Assembly (NCBI RefSeq): GCF_014489635.1
Contig: NZ_CP060828.1
Span: forward strand, 2,704,001 to 2,768,000
Length of the DNA: 64,000 nt
Origin: Streptomyces roseirectus
GTDB lineage: Bacteria; Actinomycetota; Actinomycetes; Streptomycetales; Streptomycetaceae
Direction: 5' to 3'
The notes beneath the pieces are model-generated. The model made no database searches, was not told the DNA's origin, and worked only from the letters and a program-made list of their open reading frames with translations. Position 1 is the first letter of the stretch; every line of letters begins with the position of its first letter. The translations under genes and the position numbers were made by a program. Shown here piece by piece: positions 16,305 to 27,512 of this stretch.

Positions 16305-18743
16305 TCACGCCCGCAGCGTCTCCTCCAGCTTCCTCGCCACCGCCCCCGCCTCGTCCGCAGGCAGCGGTGCCCCCTGGGAACCGGTGACGTAGAACGCGTC
16401 GACCGCGTTGGAACCCAGCGTCGAGACGTGCATGCTCCGTACTCGCACCCCCGAGTCCTCAAGGGCCGAGCCGATCCGGAACAGCAGCCCGGGGGCGTCC
16501 TGGGCGCGGACCTCGATGACCGTGGCGTGCCGGGAGGCGGCGGAAGCGACGGTCACGCGGGGCGGCGGGGCCACCCAGCCACGGCGGCGGGGGTACGCGG
16601 CGTCCCGTTCCGCCAGTCGCCCGGCGATGTCCAGCGAACCGTCCAGCGCGCGGACCAGGTCGGCCCGCAGACGCGCGGCCTGCGGAAGGGACCCGTACTC
16701 CGCCGCGACCCGCCAGTCCAGGAGCAGCACGGACCCCTGATCCACCCCGTCCGGCAGCTCCAGCTCACGCAACTCGGCCGTGCGGACCGTCAGTCGGTGC
16801 ATCGCGAGGACACCGGCGACCGCGGGCAGCACCCCCGGCTGGTCCGGCACCGCGATCAGCAGCTCGACACCCAGCGGCTCACCGGGGTCCATCTCCTCCT
16901 CGTGGGTCTGGGCGCGCAGCGCCAGCACCGGCCCGCCCGTGCGGTGCGCCTCGATGGACAGGCGTTCCTGCTCGGCGGTGGGCGCGGAGGTGTCGGGCGC
17001 GGCGGGCTCTTCGCCGGCCAGGACCGCGCTCACCCGTTTCACCAGCTCCGTGACCAGTGAACCCCGCCAGGAGGACCAGGCGGCCGGCCCGGTGGCGAGC
17101 GCGTCGGCCTCGGTCAGGGCGTGCAGCAGCTCCAGCGTGCTCTGCGTGCCGACCGCTTCCGCGACCGAGCGGACGGTCGCGGGGTCGTCGAGGTCGCGCC
17201 GGGTCGCGGTGTCGACCAGCAGCAGGTGGTGCCGGACGAGCGCCGCGAGCACGGCGACGTCCGCCCGGTCGTAGCCGATGCGCGCGGCGACGTCCTTGAC
17301 GATGATCTCGCCGGCGACGGAGTGGTCGCCGGGCCAGCCCTTGCCGATGTCGTGGAGCAGCGCGGCCACCAGCAGCAGGTCGGGCCGGCTGACGCGCCGC
17401 GTGAACTCCGAGGCGCGGACGGCCGTTTCGATGAGGTGGCGGTCGACGGTCCAGATGTGGACGGCGTTGCGCTGGGGGCGGCAGCGGACGCGTTCCCAGT
17501 CGGGGAGCAGCCGGGTGATGAGTCCCTCGGCCTCCAGCGCCTCCCACACATCGATGGTCGGCTGTCCGGAGCCGAGCAGCGTCACCAACTGCTCGCGGGC
17601 TTCGGCGGGCCAGGGTGTGGGCAGGGGCCGTACGGTCGCGGCGAGGCGGCGGACGGCGTGCAGGGAGAGCGGGAGTCCGGCCTGGGCGGCTGCTGCGGCG
17701 GCGCGCAGGGGGAGGACGGGGTCGCGTTCGGGGCGGGCGGCGCGGGCGAGGACGACTTCGCCGTCCTGTTCGACGACGCCTTCGGCGAGGGGTGAGCGTT
17801 CGACGATCTGTTTGCCGCCGCCGAGCATGGCGCGCAGCTTCGGCCGTACGGCGCGGGAGCGCAGGACGCGGCCGACCTCGCGCCAGGTGACGTCGCTGGC
17901 GTAGGAGATGACGCGGGCGGCTTCGTAGACCTGGCGCAGGAGGGTGTCGGCGTCGAGGAGGCCGAGTTCGGCGGCGACCTGGTCCTGTTCCTGGAGGGCG
18001 AGGCGGTCGGTGGCGCGTCCGGTGGTGAGGTGCAGTGCGTCGCGGACGTCGAGGAGTCTGCGGCGGGCGTCGTCCAGGCCCTCGCGGGGTGCGTCGGCGA
18101 GCCAGGAGGCGGCGACGGCGCGGAGGGCGGTGGCGTCGCGGAGGCCGCCGCGGGCTTCTTTGAGGTCGGGTTCGAGGAGGTACTGCAACTCGCCCTGGCG
18201 TTCGGCGCGTTCGGCGCAGAGTTCGCGGAGTTCGGGGAGGCGTTTGGGGGCCTGGTTGCGCCAGTCGGCGAGGATCGCCGTCCGTAGTCCTGAGGTGAGG
18301 CCGAGGTCGCCGGCGAGGTGGCGGGCGTCGAGGAGGCCGAGGTGGACCTTGAGGTCGTCGCCGGCGGTCTTGCGGGCTTCGGCGGGGGTGCGGACGGAGT
18401 GGTCGAGGTCGAGGCCGAGGTCCCAGACGGGGTACCAGAGGCGGTCGGCGACGGTGGCGATGGCCTTGGGGTCGCTGCCGTCGTGCAGGAGGAGGAGGTC
18501 GAGGTCGCTGCGGGGGGAGAGTTCGCCGCGTCCGTAGCCGCCGACGGCGACGAGGCTGACGCCTCTGAGGTCGCCGGTGGCGGAGGTGAGGAGGCCGGTG
18601 AGCCAGTCGTCCGTCAGTTCGGAGAGGGCGGTGCGGCGCGGCGGCCCGGCCGCTCTCCCCTCGGTGAGGAGGCGCAGCCGGGCCGCCGCGTAGCCGCTGG
18701 GTCCCGAGTCCTCTGTTTCGCTTCGCTCGTCCGTACTCGTCAC
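16305..18743 (-). CDS. glnD: [Protein-PII] uridylyl/adenylyltransferase GlnD
   Basis: An 812-residue GlnD that modifies and demodifies PII in response to nitrogen status; in S. coelicolor the enzyme adenylylates GlnK on Tyr51. Domains in order: nucleotidyltransferase (GGYGRGELSPRSDLDLLLL, about residues 68-87), HD phosphohydrolase (LLHDIGKGWPGDHS in the middle) and two C-terminal ACT domains that sense glutamine. The start is GTG with AGGAG seven bases upstream. It lies 26 bases after glnB/glnK in the amtB-glnK-glnD operon, which is probably under GlnR control. Confidence 0.97.
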   Translation of the reverse strand: MTSTDERSETEDSGPSGYAAARLRLLTEGRAAGPPRRTALSELTDDWLTGLLTSATGDLRGVSLVAVGGYGRGELSPRSDLDLLLLHDGSDPKAIATVADRLWYPVWDLGLDLDHSVRTPAEARKTAGDDLKVHLGLLDARHLAGDLGLTSGLRTAILADWRNQAPKRLPELRELCAERAERQGELQYLLEPDLKEARGGLRDATALRAVAASWLADAPREGLDDARRRLLDVRDALHLTTGRATDRLALQEQDQVAAELGLLDADTLLRQVYEAARVISYASDVTWREVGRVLRSRAVRPKLRAMLGGGKQIVERSPLAEGVVEQDGEVVLARAARPERDPVLPLRAAAAAAQAGLPLSLHAVRRLAATVRPLPTPWPAEAREQLVTLLGSGQPTIDVWEALEAEGLITRLLPDWERVRCRPQRNAVHIWTVDRHLIETAVRASEFTRRVSRPDLLLVAALLHDIGKGWPGDHSVAGEIIVKDVAARIGYDRADVAVLAALVRHHLLLVDTATRRDLDDPATVRSVAEAVGTQSTLELLHALTEADALATGPAAWSSWRGSLVTELVKRVSAVLAGEEPAAPDTSAPTAEQERLSIEAHRTGGPVLALRAQTHEEEMDPGEPLGVELLIAVPDQPGVLPAVAGVLAMHRLTVRTAELRELELPDGVDQGSVLLLDWRVAAEYGSLPQAARLRADLVRALDGSLDIAGRLAERDAAYPRRRGWVAPPPRVTVASAASRHATVIEVRAQDAPGLLFRIGSALEDSGVRVRSMHVSTLGSNAVDAFYVTGSQGAPLPADEAGAVARKLEETLRA

Positions 18744-18769
18744 CCAGCGACTCCTGTTCTGTTCTTCGG

Positions 18770-22706
<3,937 letters not shown>

Positions 22707-23360
22707 ATGGGCTTCACGATCGGCGGCATTCGCGAGATCCGTTCCGGCGCGCGCAGGCGCGGTCGCCACCCCGAGTGCACGGCCATCGCCGAGTTCACGG
22801 GCCTGTGGGGGTGGGACGTCGTCCCGGGCGCCCATGTCATCGCGGGCGCCTGCTCCTGCGGCCGCCCCTGCCGCACGCCGGGCGCCCACCCCCTCGCCCA
22901 CTTCCCCCACCTCCCGGCGGGCGCCACCCTCGACGAGGTGACCGCCCTCTGGTCCACCCTCCCCGACGCCCCGGCCATGCTCCCCGTCGGCCGCGCCTTC
23001 GACGTCATCGAGGTCGCCGAACCGGCCGGCCGCCGCGCGTTGAGCCGCCTCGAACGCATGGGCCTCCCCCTCGGCCCCGTGACCGCGACCCCGGACGGCC
23101 GAGCCCACTTCTTCGTCGCCCCCGGCGCCGCCACCTCCCTCCCCGACCTCCTCTACCGCATGGGCTGGGACGACCCGACAGCCCTGGACCTACGGGGCTT
23201 GGGCAGAGGCGCATACATCACGGCCCCACCGTCGGACCGAGCGGGCCTGGGCCCGGTGACGTGGCTCCGCGCACCAGACCTGGACTCAGCGACAAAGCCC
23301 CCGGCAGCAAGGCTGCTCCTGGGCACATTGGCGTACGTGGCACACAGGTCAAGGGCATAG
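22707..23360 (+). CDS. Stand-alone primase/polymerase (prim-pol)-like protein, possibly inactive
   Basis: A 217-residue protein resembling the bifunctional DNA primase/polymerase N-terminal domain found in actinobacterial plasmids and phages. The Cys-rich segment AGACSCGRPCRTPGAHPLAH and the later GPVTATPDGRAHFFVAPG block fit that family. There is no helicase part, and the expected DxD metal-binding pair reads DVIEV here, so catalysis is doubtful. The ATG at MGFTIGG has an excellent ribosome site (TTGGAGGGGGC). Chromosomal copies beside ftsY occur in other Streptomyces as far as I recall; the role is unknown. Confidence 0.75.
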   Translation: MGFTIGGIREIRSGARRRGRHPECTAIAEFTGLWGWDVVPGAHVIAGACSCGRPCRTPGAHPLAHFPHLPAGATLDEVTALWSTLPDAPAMLPVGRAFDVIEVAEPAGRRALSRLERMGLPLGPVTATPDGRAHFFVAPGAATSLPDLLYRMGWDDPTALDLRGLGRGAYITAPPSDRAGLGPVTWLRAPDLDSATKPPAARLLLGTLAYVAHRSRA

Positions 23361-23398
23361 AAAAGTGCCCACTCCAGCAAGAGGAGAGGGCACTTTTC
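23360..23398. terminator. Bidirectional terminator between primase-like gene and ftsY
   Basis: GAAAAGTGCCC (23360-23370) pairs with GGGCACTTTTC (23388-23398), and the arms carry A- and T-runs so it can work in both directions. It follows the plus-strand gene and lies 107 bases after the ftsY stop on the other strand. Confidence 0.8.
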
Positions 23399-23423
23399 AA
23401 GGCGCGGCGACCTGTCGCTCTTT

Positions 23424-23471
23424 AGGGGCGCGGGGAACTGCGCGAACAACCACAACGCACCCGCAGCCGCC
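23424..23471 (+). repeat. Dispersed Streptomyces repeat, copy 1 (intergenic)
   Basis: This starts with the core AGGGGCGCGGGGAACTGCGC-GA (22 bases, 23424-23445), followed by a less conserved tail rich in ACAACCACAACGC and CCGCAGCCGCC. The same core recurs at 29327-29348 (inside smc) and 53098-53119. It lies just downstream of ftsY on the opposite strand. Confidence 0.85.
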
Positions 23472-23504
23472 ACACAACCGAACCAGGCACCCCAGTAGGC
23501 GCCC

Positions 23505-24683
23505 CTAGTCCCCGATAAGCGCATCAACAAACGCCTCAGGCTCGAACGGCGCCAGATCATCAGCACCCTCCCCCAGCCCGATCAGCTTCACCGGCACCCC
23601 CAGCTCCCGCTGAACCGCCACGACGATCCCACCCTTGGCAGTCCCGTCCAGCTTCGTCAGCACGATGCCCGTGATGTCGACGACCTCCGCGAACACCCGA
23701 GCCTGAACGAGCCCGTTCTGCCCAGTGGTCGCGTCAAGAACAAGCAGCACCTCATCGAGCGGCGCCTGCTTCTCGACGACCCGCTTGACCTTCCCCAGCT
23801 CATCCATGAGCCCGGTCTTGGTGTGCAACCGCCCGGCGGTATCGATGAGGACGACGTCGACCCCCATCTCCTTGCCCTCCTTCACCGCGTCGAACGCGAT
23901 GGAGGCGGGATCCCCGCCCTCGGGCCCCCGGACGGTATACGCCCCGACCCGCTCCCCCCAGGTCTGCAACTGATCGGCGGCGGCGGCCCGGAACGTGTCC
24001 GCGGCCCCGAGCACGACGGTCCGCCCGTCGGCGACGAGAACGCGCGCGAGCTTGCCGGTGGTCGTGGTCTTCCCCGTGCCGTTGACCCCGACGACCATGA
24101 CGACACCGGGCTTGCGCCCCTCGGGCTCGGTCCGCACGGTCCGGTCCACGTCCGTGCCGACCAGCTTGAGCAGTTCCTCGCGGAGCAGCCCGCGCAACTC
24201 CTCCGGCGTCCGCGTGCCGAGCACCTTGACGCGCTCGCGCAGACCGTCGACGAGTTCCTGGGTCGGCGCGACACCGACGTCGGCGGTGAGCAGGATCTCC
24301 TCGATCTCGTCCCACGTGTCGTCGTCGAGGTGTTCGCGCGACAGCAGCGTGAGCAGGCCCTTGCCGAGCGCGTTCTGGGAGCGGGAGAGGCGTGCGCGGA
24401 GCCGGACGAGGCGGCCGGCCGTGGGCTCGGGGACCTCGATCGCGGGAGCCTCGGGCTCCTCGGCGACCGGCAGGTCGACTTCCTCTATCGTGCGCCGCTC
24501 TTCGTCGCGCGGCGTCTCGGCCTCGTCACCGACGTGCGGCTCGGCCGGGGGCGCGGTCAGGTCGGGCGTGGTGGACGGCGGCGGAGCGGGCAGCGACTTC
24601 TTGCGCCGCCCCCCGACGACGAGCCCACCGATCGCCCCGAGCAGGACCACGGCGATGATGACTACAAGGATGACGGTTTCCAT
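23505..24683 (-). CDS. ftsY: Signal recognition particle receptor FtsY
   Basis: The 392-residue SRP receptor GTPase. An N-terminal membrane anchor (VILVVIIAVVLLGAIGGLVV, residues 4-23) is followed by an acidic A domain rich in Glu/Pro. The NG domain carries GVNGTGKTTTTGKLARVLVA and DTAGRLHTKTGLM. Actinobacterial FtsY proteins commonly have such an anchor, unlike E. coli FtsY. The gene starts at ATG. A terminator and a dispersed repeat lie downstream. Confidence 0.98.
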   Translation of the reverse strand: METVILVVIIAVVLLGAIGGLVVGGRRKKSLPAPPPSTTPDLTAPPAEPHVGDEAETPRDEERRTIEEVDLPVAEEPEAPAIEVPEPTAGRLVRLRARLSRSQNALGKGLLTLLSREHLDDDTWDEIEEILLTADVGVAPTQELVDGLRERVKVLGTRTPEELRGLLREELLKLVGTDVDRTVRTEPEGRKPGVVMVVGVNGTGKTTTTGKLARVLVADGRTVVLGAADTFRAAAADQLQTWGERVGAYTVRGPEGGDPASIAFDAVKEGKEMGVDVVLIDTAGRLHTKTGLMDELGKVKRVVEKQAPLDEVLLVLDATTGQNGLVQARVFAEVVDITGIVLTKLDGTAKGGIVVAVQRELGVPVKLIGLGEGADDLAPFEPEAFVDALIGD

Positions 24684-24804
24684 AACAGGACCAGTATGCG
24701 TGACCTGTTCCGCCCCGGCCGGTCCCCGGCGTCCGCGTGACGTACCCCTGGTTACCTGACGTGCCGTCAGCTATGGTCCCTCCCCCACCGACGAAGGGGC
24801 CGCC

Positions 24805-25776
24805 ATGCCCGTCTCCGTGCTCCGTTTCAACCTCGCCGCGCCCGGGGCCTCGCCGGGTGAGCTGGCGGACCGCTATCAGGCGGCGCTGCGGATGGCCGCG
24901 TACGCCGACGGGCACGGGGTGACGACCGTGCAGACGGAGGAGCACCACGGTGCCGAGAACAACTGGCTGCCGTCGCCGTTCACGTTCGCGGGGGCGGTGC
25001 TGGGGGCGACGCGGCGGCTGGCGGTGACGGTGTCGGCGGCGATCGGTCCGCTGCACGATCCGCTGCGGCTGGCGGAGGACATCGCCGTCCTTGACCTGCT
25101 GAGCGGGGGCCGGCTGATGACCGTCGTCGGGATCGGCTACCGGCGTGCCGAGTACGACCGCGCGGGGGTCGCCTGGGAGCGGCGGGGGCGGCTCCAGGAC
25201 GAACTCCTCGAAACCCTGCTCCAGGCGTGGACCGGTGAGCCGTTCACGTTCCGGGGCCGCACGGTACGGGTCACCCCGCGCCCGGCGACGTCCCCGCATC
25301 CCCTCCTCCTGGTGGGCGGCTCCTCGGAAGCCGCCGCCCGGCGGGCCGCCCGTCTCGGCCTCCCCTTCTTCCCCAGCGCCCACCTTCCGCACCTGGAGAC
25401 CTACTACAAGGACCGCCTGACGGAGTACGGCACCGAGGGCTGGACCCTGATGCCACCCGCCGAGACCCCCCTCCTCCACCTCTCCGAGAACCCCGACGAG
25501 ACCTGGGCCACCCACGGCCGCCACTTCCTCCACGAGGCCCGCACGTACGCCTCCTGGCAGTCGGCCGGCATCCACTCGGTCGTCCACTCGACCGCGACGA
25601 CGATCGACGACCTGCGCGCGGAGGGCGTCTACCGCGTCCTCACCCCGGCCGAGTGCCTGTCCCAGGGCCTCGACAACCTCGTCCTCCACCCCCTGGCCGG
25701 CGGCATGCCCATCGAGGAGGGCTGGCGCAGCCTGCGCCTCTTCGCGGAGCAGGTGCTGCCGGAGGCAGGTGCCTGA
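24805..25776 (+). CDS. LLM-class flavin-dependent oxidoreductase
   Basis: A 323-residue luciferase-like monooxygenase superfamily protein with a TIM-barrel fold that uses FMN or F420. Family features are the EEHHGAENNWLPSPF segment near residue 45, PLRLAEDIAVLDLLSGGRL near residue 90 (the most conserved LLM motif) and PLLLVGGSSEAAARRAARLG. The substrate is unknown. F420 is plausible because the organism encodes cofC (at 55.5 kb) and many actinobacterial LLM enzymes use it, but FMN cannot be excluded. It is convergent with the sugar transporter gene. Confidence 0.88.
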   Translation: MPVSVLRFNLAAPGASPGELADRYQAALRMAAYADGHGVTTVQTEEHHGAENNWLPSPFTFAGAVLGATRRLAVTVSAAIGPLHDPLRLAEDIAVLDLLSGGRLMTVVGIGYRRAEYDRAGVAWERRGRLQDELLETLLQAWTGEPFTFRGRTVRVTPRPATSPHPLLLVGGSSEAAARRAARLGLPFFPSAHLPHLETYYKDRLTEYGTEGWTLMPPAETPLLHLSENPDETWATHGRHFLHEARTYASWQSAGIHSVVHSTATTIDDLRAEGVYRVLTPAECLSQGLDNLVLHPLAGGMPIEEGWRSLRLFAEQVLPEAGA

Positions 25777-25799
25777 GAGCCCGCCCCCGCACACGGAAT

Positions 25800-25829
25800 C
25801 CGCCGCCCCCGGGAAACCGGGGGCGGCGG
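25800..25829. terminator. Convergent terminator hairpin (LLM gene / glcP)
   Basis: A perfect 13-bp stem CCGCCGCCCCCGG with a GAAA tetraloop (25800-25829) lies between two convergent genes. No U-tract is present, but the stem is very strong and symmetrically placed. Confidence 0.7.
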
Positions 25830-25884
25830 TCGTGTTCGGGGAGAGGGGCAGCGGGGTCTTGGCCCCTCTCCCCGGGATCGGGGG

Positions 25885-27300
25885 TCAGCCCATCTCCTCC
25901 AGGGACTTGCCCTTGGTCTCCTTGACGAACTTGAGGACGAAGGGGATGGAGAGGGCGGCGAAGACGGTGTAGATGACGTAGGTCGCGGAGAGGTTCCAGT
26001 CCGCGAGGGACGGGAAGCTCGCGGTGATGGCCCAGTTGGCGATCCACTGCGCGGAGGCGGCGACACCGAGCGCGGCGGCGCGGATGCGGTTGGGGAACAT
26101 CTCGCCGAGGAAGACCCAGACGACGACGCCCCAGGACAGCGCGAAGAAGAGGACGAAGATGTGGGCGGCGACGAGGGCCGTCCAGCCCTGCGCGGTGGGC
26201 AGCTTGCCGTCGACGAGGTCGTAGGAGAAGGCCCACGCCTCCAGCGCCAGACCGATCACCATGCCGACGGACCCGATGAGCGCGAGGGGCCTGCGTCCGA
26301 CCCGGTCGACGAAGATCATCGCGATGACGGTGCCGACGATGTTGATGATCGACGTCGTGAAGGAGTAGAAGAACGAGTCGGTCGGGTCGACGCCCACGGA
26401 CTGCCACAGCGTCGAGGAGTAGTAGAACGCGACGTTGATGCCGACGAACTGCTGGAAGACCGAGAGCCCGATGCCGATCCAGACGATCGGCTTGAAGAAG
26501 AAGCCCCCGCCGAGCAGGTCCTTGAACGTCGACTTGTGCTCACTGCGCATCGCGTGCTCGATCTCGGCGACCCGCGCGTCGAGATCCGCGCTCTCCCCCT
26601 CGACCTCGGCCAGGATCTCCCGCGCCCGCTCCCGCTTCCCCACGGACAGCAGGAACCTCGGCGACTCGGGAATCGCGAAGGACAGCAGCCCGTACAGCAC
26701 CGCCGGCACGACCATCACACCCAGCATGACCTGCCACGCTTCGAGCCCCATCAGCTTCCCGCGCTGGTCACCGCCGGCCGCGTTCAGCAGCCCCCAGTTG
26801 ACGAGCTGCGAGATCGCGATGCCGATGACGATCGCGGCCTGCTGGAACGACCCGAGGCGCCCCCGGTACGCGGGCGGCGCGACCTCGGCGATGTAGGCGG
26901 GACCGATGACGGAGGCCATGCCGATGGCGAACCCGCCGACGACCCGCCACAGCGCGAGGTCCCACAGCGCGAACGGCAGCGCGGAGCCGACGGCGGAGAC
27001 CGTGAACAGCACGGCGGAGATCTGCATGCACCGGATACGCCCGATCCGGTCGGCGATCCGCCCCGCCGTGGCCGCGCCGATCGCACAGCCGATCAGGGCG
27101 ATGGCGATGACCTGCGCGAGTGCGGCGGAGCCGATGTCGTAGCGGTCCCGGATCGCCTCGACCGCGCCGTTGATGACGGAGCTGTCGTAGCCGAAGAGGA
27201 ATCCGCCCATCGCCGCGGCGGCGGCGATGAAGATGACATGCCCGAGATGATCGGGATGGGCCTTGGCTCCTGATGTGGATGCCTGCGCTGTGCTGGTCAC
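25885..27300 (-). CDS. glcP: Sugar porter MFS transporter (GlcP-like glucose permease)
   Basis: A 471-residue, 12-membrane-segment sugar/H+ symporter. Signatures include GGFLFGYDSSVINGA in the first segments, the DRIGRIR and DRVGRRPL loops, PESPRFLLSVGKRERA after segment 6 and an ending KFVKETKGKSLEEMG typical of the family. I start it at the GTG with GAGGAG six bases upstream. The position next to smc matches my memory of S. coelicolor glcP1 (SCO5578), the main glucose permease, on which carbon catabolite repression depends. Two palindromic sites upstream (27416-27493) suggest a dedicated regulator. Confidence 0.9.
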   Translation of the reverse strand: MTSTAQASTSGAKAHPDHLGHVIFIAAAAAMGGFLFGYDSSVINGAVEAIRDRYDIGSAALAQVIAIALIGCAIGAATAGRIADRIGRIRCMQISAVLFTVSAVGSALPFALWDLALWRVVGGFAIGMASVIGPAYIAEVAPPAYRGRLGSFQQAAIVIGIAISQLVNWGLLNAAGGDQRGKLMGLEAWQVMLGVMVVPAVLYGLLSFAIPESPRFLLSVGKRERAREILAEVEGESADLDARVAEIEHAMRSEHKSTFKDLLGGGFFFKPIVWIGIGLSVFQQFVGINVAFYYSSTLWQSVGVDPTDSFFYSFTTSIINIVGTVIAMIFVDRVGRRPLALIGSVGMVIGLALEAWAFSYDLVDGKLPTAQGWTALVAAHIFVLFFALSWGVVVWVFLGEMFPNRIRAAALGVAASAQWIANWAITASFPSLADWNLSATYVIYTVFAALSIPFVLKFVKETKGKSLEEMG

Positions 27301-27415
27301 GATCAACTCCTCGGGCCACCGGCAACGCTGCCGGCCATGGTCAGCCCTTCCAGTGGCGCACAGCACGCCGCCGCCCACCACCTGAAGGGAAAAGCAACGC
27401 CCCAGAGGCTATGCC

Positions 27416-27493
27416 TTCAAGTTGTGAACTCCAAGACCAGGGGATGTGAGATACAAGCCACTCCGAGGACGGAATACGTTCAAGTTTTGAACT
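27416..27493 (-). promoter_or_regulatory. Paired operator-like palindromes upstream of glcP
   Basis: Two near-identical 15-base sites, TTCAAGTTGTGAACT (27416-27430) and TTCAAGTTTTGAACT (27479-27493), differ at one base. Each has a TTCAA-n3-TTGAA dyad (perfect in the second). Their spacing is 63 bases, about six helical turns, so both would face the same side of DNA. They lie 116-193 bases before the glcP start. Candidate binders include ROK-family sugar regulators; this is an inference. Confidence 0.6.
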
Positions 27494-27512
27494 CAAGGGA
27501 GTGGGCAGACGC

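Noticed and set aside
14649..17060. A plus-strand open frame of 803 codons across ffh and glnD
   Set aside because: Its composition is that of an antisense shadow (Arg, Leu, His, Asp-rich) and both ffh and glnD are beyond doubt on the other strand.
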